The notes under the pieces: model-generated
The model's input: only the letters and a program-made list of their open reading frames with translations
Told to the model about the DNA's origin: nothing
Database searches by the model: none
Assembly: GCA_034423775.1 (NCBI GenBank)
Contig: CP139918.1
Coordinates: 3,558,412 to 3,622,411 of the forward strand
Direction of reading: 5' to 3'
From: Alphaproteobacteria bacterium US3C007
GTDB taxonomy: Bacteria; Pseudomonadota; Alphaproteobacteria; Rhodobacterales; Rhodobacteraceae
Length of the DNA stretch: 64,000 nucleotides
Shown: positions 19,610 to 28,021 of the stretch, in pieces
Layout of the letters: each line of letters opens with the position of its first letter
Position numbering within the stretch: position 1 is the first letter of the stretch
Program-made: the position numbers and the translations under genes

Positions 19610-20248
19610 TCAGAGCGGCTTTAAAACCACGAAAGTTGCATCCTGCGGCAGATCAGGGTGAACAAGCCTTTTCGTCGGGCCAAACCGCGCCACGCAATGC
19701 TCTAAAACCTGATCTGAATTTGCATAATAAATATGGCTCTGCGGCGAAATTCGCGCGCTCGGGGCCACTTGAAGATTGAAAATCATTGCCACCCGGGTGT
19801 GCGACCAACAGGCCTGTAAAGCATCGAACACATAGTTTTGCCAGAGCACGACATCGCGGGTAGCGGCCAAATTAAAAGGTCCGGACATGACGGAGAAGTC
19901 TTGTTCTTGACGCGGCGCGGGGCTGCATATGAAGCTCGCCCACCTTTGTTCAAATCTGCGCTTACAGGCCGTAATCAATTGATCTGAAATATCATAGCCA
20001 ATATACGATGTAACAAAGCTAGCAGGCCGTTTGAGAAGATGATCAACCAAGGCGCCATAGCCGCAGCCAATATCCGCCAAGCTAAACCCCTCTGCCCCCG
20101 ACAGCTTGTCAATTTCGCACAGAATGATTTCAAACCGAAGGGCTTGCCGCGCCTCTGTCGCCCAAAAGCTGCCTTGTGGCGTGGACCCAAATTGTTGAAA
20201 ACGCTTCCAATAGATCTGACTGAGTGTGTTTTCAAAGGTTGAGTTCAT
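19610..20248 (-). CDS. Class I SAM-dependent methyltransferase
   Basis: This 212-residue single-domain methyltransferase has motif I at residues 58-65 (ADIGCGYG). This is followed by the motif II-like YIGYDISDQLI acidic residue and a DVVLWQNYV segment at motif IV. The N terminus (IYWKRFQQFGSTPQGSFW) may recognise the substrate. The substrate is unknown; the C-terminal part is short, which suggests a small-molecule target. It is isolated, with 176 bases of non-coding sequence upstream and no obvious partner. Confidence 0.85.
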   Translation of the reverse strand: MNSTFENTLSQIYWKRFQQFGSTPQGSFWATEARQALRFEIILCEIDKLSGAEGFSLADIGCGYGALVDHLLKRPASFVTSYIGYDISDQLITACKRRFEQRWASFICSPAPRQEQDFSVMSGPFNLAATRDVVLWQNYVFDALQACWSHTRVAMIFNLQVAPSARISPQSHIYYANSDQVLEHCVARFGPTKRLVHPDLPQDATFVVLKPL

Positions 20249-20424
20249 ACGCCGGGTGCTTTCTCCAGTGCCAGCATATCAGCCAAAGCGCCGAATGCCA
20301 GCCACCAAAAATCCAGCTTCACCCAGCGAAATCACGCGCTTAAGTCTCAAACTTAGCATAAGGATGCAGTAGCAATTAGCCCTAATTTTCCAGCGCCATG
20401 CCACCCAATCTGGCTTTATAAAAC

Positions 20425-20637
20425 TTAGAAGGCTTCGCTGGTTAGCTTTTGATTTAAGGATATCGAAAAATCTTTGCCCGAGCGTTGGCAATCCGTATTT
20501 CCCATCCGAGCGGGTGTTTTTTTCTGCGCATCGCGGCTTTGTTTTGAAATGCGGCGCGTTTTAAGCGGTGCTGGTCGTGCAATAGCGGCTTGATAAGCCG
20601 CCCATTGAAAGGTGGAAGATGGATGAGTAACCTGCAT
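20425..20637 (-). CDS. Small basic hypothetical protein, 70 residues
   Basis: A frame open for longer upstream contains an ATG at 20637 with GGAGGG six bases before it, the best ribosome-binding site in this neighbourhood. From there it encodes 70 residues, basic and soluble, with RPAPLKTRRISKQSRDAQ in the middle and no membrane segment or cysteine pair. I recognise no family. Codon use resembles the neighbours. The small size and lack of homology that I can recall leave some doubt. Confidence 0.42.
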   Translation of the reverse strand: MQVTHPSSTFQWAAYQAAIARPAPLKTRRISKQSRDAQKKTPARMGNTDCQRSGKDFSISLNQKLTSEAF

Positions 20638-20914
20638 TCTAACCCTCCGCTCGCTGATCGCTTCACAAATGAATACGGCGCATTTGGCAATTTGTTTAAG
20701 GAAGCGGCGCTGGTAAAAAGGGGCCTTTAAGCGCAAGGCTTGAAGACAATCGGCACAAGCTGCGCTGGCTGTACGAAGACAGCACTTATTGACTAACACC
20801 TAAAACAGCATCCATCCGTGATAATAAAATCAAATGTCAGCATAAGGGGCGCTGCGCCCGAGCACACTGGCCACTGCTAAAAATGCCCTAACGTAAAATT
20901 TCGCGTTTGCGATT

Positions 20915-21586
20915 TTAAAAAACTGATAACACCTCACCAAGGGGCTTTTTAACCTTGGCGGCAGCAGGGATTTCAGCGTTTTTTGCAGCATAGCCGACCG
21001 GTAAGATCATCATTGGTTTTTCATTCGCCGGGCGATTACAGAGCTGATTTAAAAAAGCCATTGGATTAGGAGTATGCTCCAAACAAACCAACCCACTTTG
21101 GTGCAGCGCTGAAATTAAAAACCCAATTGCGATACCAACGCTCTCAGTCACATAATAATGCTTAAAACGCGCGCCATCTTCGGTTAGCCCATAGCGCTGC
21201 GCGAACACAACAATCAGCGCAGGGGCCTCGGATAAATGAGCTTTTACAGAATGCGTGCCAATCGGTTCTAAGGCAGAAATCCAAGCATCTCCTGCCATTC
21301 CGGCATAGAATTTTTGTTCTTCTGCTTCGGCGGCCAAGCGGATTTTCATTTTCATGGCCGGGTTTTTGACAATCACGAAATGCCAAGGTTGTTGATTGGC
21401 ACCAGAGGGCGCAGATGCGGCAACAGAAATCGCGTTAGACAGTAAAACGTCTGAGATAGGGGCGGTGTCAAAATGCCGTACAGAATGCCGCCGGCGCATC
21501 TGCGCTAAATATGTAGCCGACACCTCTTCGGCTTCTTGCGCCGTCAAAAGGCTTCGGTCTGGAAGCGGGATTGGGCGGTAGGTCAT
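20915..21586 (-). CDS. Nitroreductase family flavoprotein
   Basis: This 223-residue FMN-dependent oxidoreductase of the nitroreductase superfamily is nearest in motif to the iodotyrosine deiodinase-like branch. The FMN phosphate-binding segment is RRRHSVRHFDTAPIS, then ASAPSGANQQPWHFVIV, and GLVCLEHTPNPMAFLNQL late. Family members reduce nitro, quinone or halogenated aromatic compounds with NAD(P)H. A late ILPVGYAAKNAEIP is the usual glycine-rich loop. It lies 91 bases downstream of an HxlR regulator on the same strand, a frequent pairing for electrophile-sensing reductases. Confidence 0.92.
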   Translation of the reverse strand: MTYRPIPLPDRSLLTAQEAEEVSATYLAQMRRRHSVRHFDTAPISDVLLSNAISVAASAPSGANQQPWHFVIVKNPAMKMKIRLAAEAEEQKFYAGMAGDAWISALEPIGTHSVKAHLSEAPALIVVFAQRYGLTEDGARFKHYYVTESVGIAIGFLISALHQSGLVCLEHTPNPMAFLNQLCNRPANEKPMMILPVGYAAKNAEIPAAAKVKKPLGEVLSVF

Positions 21587-21677
21587 AATGTCATCTTTTT
21601 TGCAATTTCACCGCATCAGTGTTGCCGCGATATCAGTCTTTGCCAAGCCAAAAGCCCAGCCAGAACGCTTAAAAAGG

Positions 21678-22022
21678 CTATTCCTGCAGCGGATTTTCTG
21701 CCGTATCGGCCCTATCATTGTATTTTTCGCCCCATTTATACAATTCGACCAGAACCGGCACTAAATCTTGAGCTTTTTCTGTAGGTGTATAAATTTTTGA
21801 CCGTCTATTCTCTAAATCCACAGAACAACAGAGCAGGCTTTCCTGTTGCAGGGTTTTCAACCGATTTGACAATATATTGGTCGAAATTTTTTCTGGAGAG
21901 GCGAGCAGGTCATTAAAATGCCGCTTTTTGCCAAAGATTACATCCCGCAACACGATTAAGGACCATTTATCCCCTAAAACGCCTAATGCTTGTGCAATTG
22001 GACAACAGTTTTTTCGCTTCAT
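21678..22022 (-). CDS. HxlR-family transcriptional regulator
   Basis: This 114-residue winged-helix regulator contains the hallmark CPIAQALGVLGDKWSLIVLRD at the start (cysteine at 7), then FNDLLASPEKISTNILSNRLKTL as the recognition region and the wing in SKIYTPTEKAQDLVPVL. HxlR proteins are dimers, often responding to aldehydes, quinones or disulfide stress through the N-terminal cysteine; two adjacent cysteines (CC) are here. It is upstream of the nitroreductase on its strand and divergent from the RND exporter gene, 185 bases away. It could control either or both. Confidence 0.93.
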   Translation of the reverse strand: MKRKNCCPIAQALGVLGDKWSLIVLRDVIFGKKRHFNDLLASPEKISTNILSNRLKTLQQESLLCCSVDLENRRSKIYTPTEKAQDLVPVLVELYKWGEKYNDRADTAENPLQE

Positions 22023-22207
22023 GGCCTTAACACGCTTGAAAACTTACGTTTTCGTAAAATTGTATGACAATGAGATTAAAAGCATTGCAGGTCGCTTTAT
22101 AATCAGATAGCTTGCATTTTGCAAGTGGTTTAGATAATGCTTGCATCAATAGATATGACATTAAACCCTGCAGTGATCTTGCTTGCGATTTCAAAGGTAT
22201 ATTCAAA

Positions 22208-24556
22208 ATGGCACCCCAAAAAACATCCTATGGAGAGTTCCTCCTAAACAATCGGCTTATCGTTCTGGTTGCCTTGTTGACCCTCACGCTTGCTGGCACT
22301 TTTGGGGCGAAAAACCTGTATTTTGACAATGATTACCGCAGTTTTTTTGGTGAAACCAATCCCCAATTGGAAGCCTTTGAAAAACTCCAACGCACCTATA
22401 CAAAAATTGACAACGTTCAATTCGCGATTGATCCTCAATCGGGGAAAGCGAACTCTCCCAAAGTGTTGGCCGCCATTGAAGATCTGACGGATATGTCATG
22501 GCAAATTCCCTATTCCATTCGCGTTGACAGCCTTTCGAACTATCAGCACACCGAAGTCGAGGGCGATGATCTGATCGTGAGAGATTTGTATTTTGACGCC
22601 GCGAATATGAGCGCTGATGAACAGAAACTCGTTGATCAAATCAGCTCAACCGAGCCAACGCTGGCGGGTAAAATTCACGATGCACAGCATCGCAGCACAT
22701 CCGTAAACGTTACGATCCAATTGCCCGGCAAAAACGCCGATGAAGTGGCAGAAGTTGCCGTTGTTGCGCGTGAAATAGTTGCCGAAATCGAAGCAAAGCA
22801 TGATGTTAAAATCCGTACCGGGGGCATTATTTTCTTCAATAATGCGTTTCTAGAAGCCTCGATGAATGATATGGCCTCGCTGATCCCGGCGATGTATTTG
22901 GTCATTCTAGCGGTGTCTTACATATTGCTCCGCTCGCTCTATGCCACGGCAATGGTTTTGGTGATCATCGTCCCAAGTATTCTGGTTGCGATGGGTATTG
23001 GTGGCTGGATGGGGGTTGGATTAACGCCGCCCTCAGCAAGCGCGCCGACCATCATCACCACCTTGGCGGTGGCAGATTCGATCCACTTTTTGGTTACATT
23101 AATGAACCGAATGCGCGCCGGCCATAACCAACGCGATAGCATCATCTACAGTTTGAAAGTAAACGGAAAACCCATTTTCCTGACCAGTGTAACCACTGCT
23201 TTAGGGTTCCTGTCTCTTAACTTTTCAGACTCGCCCCCCTTCCACGATTTGGGAAATATCACAGCGGTTGGCGTGATTGCCGCTTGGATCTACGCGGTCA
23301 CCTTGCTGCCAATTTTGATCAGTTTTGTTACATTAAAGCCCAAAGCCACGATCGAGAAGCTCGACGGTGTTATGGGCAAATTGGGCGTATTCATTGCCGC
23401 TCGCTATAAAACCGTGATGACGCTCAGCATCGCGGCGTCACTTGGATTATTAGCCTTGATCCCTTTGAATGAAATCAATGATGACTTCTTGAAATATTTC
23501 GATGAATCAATCCAGTTCCGAGAAGATTCGGAATGGATTGGACAGAATTTAACTGGCATCAATCAAATTCAGTTTGATCTAAGTTCCGGTGAACCAAACG
23601 GGATCAGCTCGCCCGATTTCATCAAGAAAATCGCAGCCTTTACCGATTGGGCGATGAATGAAGAACCCGTTACCCACGTGCAATCGATCTCTGACACGTT
23701 CAAACGTTTGAACCGTGATCTAAACGGCGGCGATCCGGCTTTTTACAAAATACCCGAAAGCCGCGAATTGGCAGCGCAATATTTGCTGCTATATGAACTG
23801 TCCCTGCCCTATGGGCTGGATTTGAACAACCAATTGGACATCAATAAATCGTCAACGCAGATTGTGATTACAATTGAAGATATGACCACGAATGAAGTCA
23901 GGGCCTGGTTGCAACGCGCTGAAGATTTCCTCGCCAATGATCTGGGCATCAACACCTATGCGGTCGGTCCCACGGTGATGTTTGCCTATATCGCCGAGCG
24001 CAATATCAAAAGCATGCTATCGGGTACTTTCTTTGCGGTATTGCTGATCAGCGGTGTGATTTTGATTGCGCTTAAAAACGTGCGCCTCGGCGTCATCAGC
24101 CTCGTGCCAAATCTCTTGCCAGCGGGCCTTGCATTCGGCCTTTGGGGCTTACTTGTCGGGCAGGTCAACATGGCTGTTGCCGTGGTTGCGGGAATGGCTT
24201 TGGGCGTTGTGGTCGATGATAGCGTGCATTTTTTAAGCAAATATCAAATTGCGCGGCGCGATGAAAAGCTTTCACCTAAAGACGCGGTTATCTTTGCGTT
24301 TACGGGGGTTGGAACCGCGCTTTTGGTTACGACCATCATTTTAGCGGCGGGCTTTTTTATTCTGGCGCAATCCAGCTTTGGTTTAAACAGCTATATGGCC
24401 AGTCTCACCGCCATCGCGTTGATCATGGCGCTGATCGCAGACTTGACTTTGCTGCCGGCGCTGTTGATTGCTTTAGATAAAGACACACCTTCAGAAGCTG
24501 CAGAGCACGCAGCCCATGATGGCCCAGAAACACCGGCAATGCAGCCAACATCTTAA
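22208..24556 (+). CDS. RND/MMPL superfamily exporter
   Basis: This 782-residue protein has the duplicated MMPL layout. The N-terminal helix is near residues 16-36 and is followed by a periplasmic loop. A block of five to six helices then contains SASAPTIITTLAVADSIHFLV, and the second half repeats this, with AGMALGVVVDDSVHFLS as the counterpart, carrying the aspartates of the proton relay. It belongs with the exporters of lipids or hydrophobic compounds (HpnN/MmpL-like), not with tripartite drug pumps. The start is the ATG with AAAGG 12 bases up; the frame is open 96 bases further to a TTG. It begins a three-gene operon. Confidence 0.93.
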   Translation: MAPQKTSYGEFLLNNRLIVLVALLTLTLAGTFGAKNLYFDNDYRSFFGETNPQLEAFEKLQRTYTKIDNVQFAIDPQSGKANSPKVLAAIEDLTDMSWQIPYSIRVDSLSNYQHTEVEGDDLIVRDLYFDAANMSADEQKLVDQISSTEPTLAGKIHDAQHRSTSVNVTIQLPGKNADEVAEVAVVAREIVAEIEAKHDVKIRTGGIIFFNNAFLEASMNDMASLIPAMYLVILAVSYILLRSLYATAMVLVIIVPSILVAMGIGGWMGVGLTPPSASAPTIITTLAVADSIHFLVTLMNRMRAGHNQRDSIIYSLKVNGKPIFLTSVTTALGFLSLNFSDSPPFHDLGNITAVGVIAAWIYAVTLLPILISFVTLKPKATIEKLDGVMGKLGVFIAARYKTVMTLSIAASLGLLALIPLNEINDDFLKYFDESIQFREDSEWIGQNLTGINQIQFDLSSGEPNGISSPDFIKKIAAFTDWAMNEEPVTHVQSISDTFKRLNRDLNGGDPAFYKIPESRELAAQYLLLYELSLPYGLDLNNQLDINKSSTQIVITIEDMTTNEVRAWLQRAEDFLANDLGINTYAVGPTVMFAYIAERNIKSMLSGTFFAVLLISGVILIALKNVRLGVISLVPNLLPAGLAFGLWGLLVGQVNMAVAVVAGMALGVVVDDSVHFLSKYQIARRDEKLSPKDAVIFAFTGVGTALLVTTIILAAGFFILAQSSFGLNSYMASLTAIALIMALIADLTLLPALLIALDKDTPSEAAEHAAHDGPETPAMQPTS

Positions 24557-24566
24557 GGAGAAAGAG

Positions 24567-25352
24567 ATGAAATTTTTACCCCTGATTTTGATTGCAGGCC
24601 TAACAGGCCTTAGCCTTCCCTCAACCGCGGCCGCCTCTCCTGAAAAGGGATTGGAGATTGCCACAGAACTTGACAAACGTGACACGGGTTTCAAAGATTC
24701 AACCTCTACAATGGTTATGGTTCTATCTGACCAACATGGCCAATCCACCCAACGCGCGATCAGAAACCGAACTTTAGAAGGGTCCAGCGAGGGCGATTTA
24801 TCGCTGGTTATATTTGACTCGCCCGGGGACGTGCGCGGAACCGCCTTTTTATCACATACAAAAAAGGCAGGCTCGGATGATCAATGGCTGTTTTTGCCTG
24901 CGTTAAAGCGGGTGAAACGCATTGCCTCATCGAACAAAGCTGGGCCTTTCATGGGCAGCGAATTTGCCTATGAGGATATTTCGAGCCAAGAAATCGAGAA
25001 ATACACCTATAATTATCTGCGCGATGAAAAGGTAAATGGGCTCGATTGCTTTTTGGTGGAATATGATCCGGTTGACCGGAAAAGCGGCTATTCCCGCCAA
25101 TTGGTATGGATCGATAAAAAAGAATACCGGCTGCAAAAGATCGAATTTTACGATCGGAAAAACAGCCTATTAAAAACACTCTCCTACGCAGATTATAATA
25201 AGTTTCTCGGAAAATATTGGCGGGCAGATACCCTGAGTATGGAAAATCATCAGACGGGCAAGAAAACCCAATTACAATTTTCGGACTGGGCCTTTCAAAC
25301 CGGCATGACCGAAAAAGATTTTCAGAAAAACGCGCTTAAACGTATCAAATGA
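24567..25352 (+). CDS. Outer-membrane lipoprotein-sorting (LolA-like) periplasmic protein
   Basis: This 261-residue protein starts at an ATG with AAGGAG directly upstream. The signal peptide is about residues 1-23 (FLPLILIAGLTGLSLPSTAAA). The mature part fits the LolA-like fold (PF17131 type), with GTAFLSHTKK, WLFLPALKRVKRIASSNKAGPFMGSEFAYEDIS and RQLVWIDKKEYRLQKIEFY. Such proteins accompany MMPL exporters and presumably carry a lipid across the periplasm from the exporter to the outer membrane. It lies ten bases after the exporter and overlaps the barrel gene by four (ATGA), so the three are one operon. Confidence 0.92.
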   Translation: MKFLPLILIAGLTGLSLPSTAAASPEKGLEIATELDKRDTGFKDSTSTMVMVLSDQHGQSTQRAIRNRTLEGSSEGDLSLVIFDSPGDVRGTAFLSHTKKAGSDDQWLFLPALKRVKRIASSNKAGPFMGSEFAYEDISSQEIEKYTYNYLRDEKVNGLDCFLVEYDPVDRKSGYSRQLVWIDKKEYRLQKIEFYDRKNSLLKTLSYADYNKFLGKYWRADTLSMENHQTGKKTQLQFSDWAFQTGMTEKDFQKNALKRIK

Positions 25353-26503
25353 AGCCGCTTAGTTTATCTTGGCCCACAGCCATATTACTGACCTGTGGGC
25401 CCGCCGTCTCGGGTGAAGTCAACCTGACCATATCCCCCCAAGTCAGCTATTTCCCAAGCCATGCTGAAGGAACGATTGAATATGGTAAATCGGTTGAATT
25501 AAAGCTCGACGCGTATCATGATTTTGACGCCTATCGCGCAGAGCTTGAATTGATCGCGCGCGCAGATGCCGATGATAAGGGTCGTAGATTGGTTGAGGCG
25601 CGCCAAGCCTATCTGCGCCGGTCCTTTAGCAATTTTGATCTTTATATCGGGCAGCGCCAAACCTTTTGGGGCAAAGCAGAAAGCAGAAACGTTGTTGATG
25701 TTATCAACCAAAGCGACGCGGCTGCAAATCAGGGGAGCGAGGCAAAATTAGGCGCCCCATCGCTGTCGCTTGATGGCTATTTCGATTTCGGTGATCTGCA
25801 ATTATGGTATATTTCGCGTTTTCGTGAGCGCACATTCAACGACGGCAACGGCCATCCAAGCAGTGGCTTAAATGTTACCACAAGCCTCTATGAACGCTCT
25901 GAAGGCAAAGAGGCAGATGATATTGCGGCGCGGTTTTCTACCTTTTCGGGCGATTGGGATTTTGCAGTTAGCGGTTTCCAAGGCACAGCCCGCGAGCCAC
26001 TTATAACACCAACCCAAGACAGTAGCGCGCTGAACGCGACCTACATGTTGCAGGAAACAATCGGGTTTGAAGCGCAATTTACCGGCGATCCAACGCTTTT
26101 GAAATGGGAAAGCCTGCATGGAACACAATCGGGGGCAGGCTTCGACGCCGCGGTTGCCGGTTTGGAATATACGCTTTATGGCGCCTTCGGGCAGGTCTGG
26201 GATCTTGGACTTATCGCTGAGGGCCAATATGACACCCGTCCACAAGCAGCGGCCGAACGCTTTTACAGTGCAGGCTTACGCCTTGTTTTGAATGATGCCA
26301 AAGATACAAGCTTCTTGGCATTGATGTCACAGGACCAAAAGCAAGAGCAATCTTTGATTGCTTTTGAAGCATCGCGGCGGCTGAACGATTGGTCCAGTTT
26401 GGAACTGCGCAGCCAATTCTATGACGCCAAAAAAAGCGGTTTGGCTTTCTCGGGCATTGCCGATGATGATGTGATTTCCCTCACCATAAATATGTTTTTC
26501 TAA
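25349..26503 (+). CDS. Outer-membrane beta-barrel protein of the RND/LolA-like operon
   Basis: This 384-residue protein has a signal peptide (about 1-22, ending near VSGEV). The mature sequence alternates polar and aromatic/hydrophobic residues as expected for beta strands and ends in two phenylalanines, the usual C-terminal signal for BAM assembly. The stretch LYIGQRQTFWGKAESRNVVDVIN is typical of the DUF1302-like barrels that accompany MMPL/LolA-like genes. It is presumably the outer-membrane acceptor or channel. Translation is coupled to the preceding gene by ATGA overlap. Exact family and cargo are not known. Confidence 0.85.
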   Translation: MKPLSLSWPTAILLTCGPAVSGEVNLTISPQVSYFPSHAEGTIEYGKSVELKLDAYHDFDAYRAELELIARADADDKGRRLVEARQAYLRRSFSNFDLYIGQRQTFWGKAESRNVVDVINQSDAAANQGSEAKLGAPSLSLDGYFDFGDLQLWYISRFRERTFNDGNGHPSSGLNVTTSLYERSEGKEADDIAARFSTFSGDWDFAVSGFQGTAREPLITPTQDSSALNATYMLQETIGFEAQFTGDPTLLKWESLHGTQSGAGFDAAVAGLEYTLYGAFGQVWDLGLIAEGQYDTRPQAAAERFYSAGLRLVLNDAKDTSFLALMSQDQKQEQSLIAFEASRRLNDWSSLELRSQFYDAKKSGLAFSGIADDDVISLTINMFF

Positions 26504-26626
26504 AACCGCAGGCTATGGGGCTGAACCACAGCGTTCTGAAATTTTGTTAACTTTGATCGCTGGCAGTCTTTTCGGAGAATGGAACTTTGGGCTAAGCTAA
26601 GGCGAACCCAGTAAGGAGGCAGCGCT

Positions 26627-28000
26627 ATGCGCCATGCCAAAACCCTAGAAGCCCTGTCGCAGCTTTTGCCCGGCCGCCTTAGCACATCAAAGTCGGATCG
26701 CAACCTTCATGGCCGCTCAGAAAGTTATTTTGATCTCATGCCGCCGGACGCTGTGGCCTATGTGGAAACCACGCAAGAGGTTCAAAACCTGCTCAAGATT
26801 TGTTCGCAATTTGAATGCCCCGTGATTGGATGGGGCACCGGCACATCGCTCGAGGGGCATACCTCGGCTCCACGTGGTGGGATCAGCGTCGATTTTTCGC
26901 GGATGAACAAACTATTACAACTTAATGCTGAAGATATGGATGTTCTTGTGCAGCCCGGGCTCACCCGCGAAGCGCTGAATATCGAATTGCGGGCCAGCGG
27001 GCTGTTCTTCCCCGTTGACCCAGGGGCCAATGCCTCATTGGGCGGCATGGCCGCAACGCGCGCCAGCGGTACAACCACGGTGCGCTATGGTGGCATGCGG
27101 GAAAATGTAAAAGCATTAGAAGTTGTTCTTGCGGATGGCCAAGTGATACAGACGGGCAACCGGGCGCGTAAATCTTCTGCCGGCTACGATCTCACGTCGC
27201 TTTTGGTGGGATCCGAAGGCACGCTGGGGCTGATCACAAAGCTTACCTTGCAGCTGCATCCACAGCCAGAAGCCATAAGCGCCGGCATCGTAGCTTTTGA
27301 CAGCATGCAGCAAGCGGTAAAGGCCGTGATCGCAACAATACAAATGGGCTTGCCCATGGCGCGTATAGAATTCGTTGATGGCGCAACCGCTCAAGCCTTT
27401 AACGAATATGCTGGCGCTGAAATGCGCATTCAACCACATCTGTTGTTTGAGCTGCATGGCAGCGATGCCAGCGTTGCTGAAAATGCCGAATTATTTTGTG
27501 ATATCTGTCAAGAATATGGCGGTGCCGGGTTCCAATGGTCCGCGCTGCCCGAAGAAAGAACCGCGCTTTGGACGATGCGCCATAATGGCTATTACGCCGT
27601 TCTTGCAAGCCGCCCTGGCGCGCGTGCAATCGTAACTGATATTTGTGTGCCAATCTCTGCTCTGGCGCACGCGGTAGAAGAAACCCATGCAGATATTGCC
27701 CGAAGCGCGATCAGCGGGCCTATTTTAGGGCATATGGGGGATGGAAATTTCCACGCGATTCTGCTGATCGATCCTGACAATGCATCCGAATACAGAGCTG
27801 CAATGCAGATTTCCGACCGTATGGCCGAACGCGCACTGGCCTTGGGCGGCACCTGTACCGGCGAGCATGGGATTGGCATGGGCAAGCTGAAATTTATGGA
27901 GCAAGAGCATGGTCTAGCCTGGGAGGTTATGCGCGGCTTGAAACGCCAAATGGATCCCTTGAACATCTTAAATCCAGGTAAATTGTTAAGGCAGAATTAA
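26627..28000 (+). CDS. dld: FAD-linked D-lactate dehydrogenase (cytochrome-type)
   Basis: This 457-residue flavoprotein has a PCMH-type FAD-binding domain (WGTGTSLEGH, FPVDPGANASLGGMAATRASG, SSAGYDLTSLLVGSEGTLG). Its C-terminal substrate domain ends in GHMGDGNFHAI and TGEHGIGMGKLKFM, with the conserved histidines near the flavin. It resembles mitochondrial LDHD more than GlcD, and oxidises D-lactate or another D-2-hydroxy acid, passing electrons to cytochrome c or quinone. AAGGAG lies before the ATG. The gene is convergent with recN, ending 21 bases from it. Glycolate or D-2-hydroxyglutarate remain alternative substrates. Confidence 0.88.
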   Translation: MRHAKTLEALSQLLPGRLSTSKSDRNLHGRSESYFDLMPPDAVAYVETTQEVQNLLKICSQFECPVIGWGTGTSLEGHTSAPRGGISVDFSRMNKLLQLNAEDMDVLVQPGLTREALNIELRASGLFFPVDPGANASLGGMAATRASGTTTVRYGGMRENVKALEVVLADGQVIQTGNRARKSSAGYDLTSLLVGSEGTLGLITKLTLQLHPQPEAISAGIVAFDSMQQAVKAVIATIQMGLPMARIEFVDGATAQAFNEYAGAEMRIQPHLLFELHGSDASVAENAELFCDICQEYGGAGFQWSALPEERTALWTMRHNGYYAVLASRPGARAIVTDICVPISALAHAVEETHADIARSAISGPILGHMGDGNFHAILLIDPDNASEYRAAMQISDRMAERALALGGTCTGEHGIGMGKLKFMEQEHGLAWEVMRGLKRQMDPLNILNPGKLLRQN

Positions 28001-28021
28001 GGCGCCGGATCGCAGTACAGA

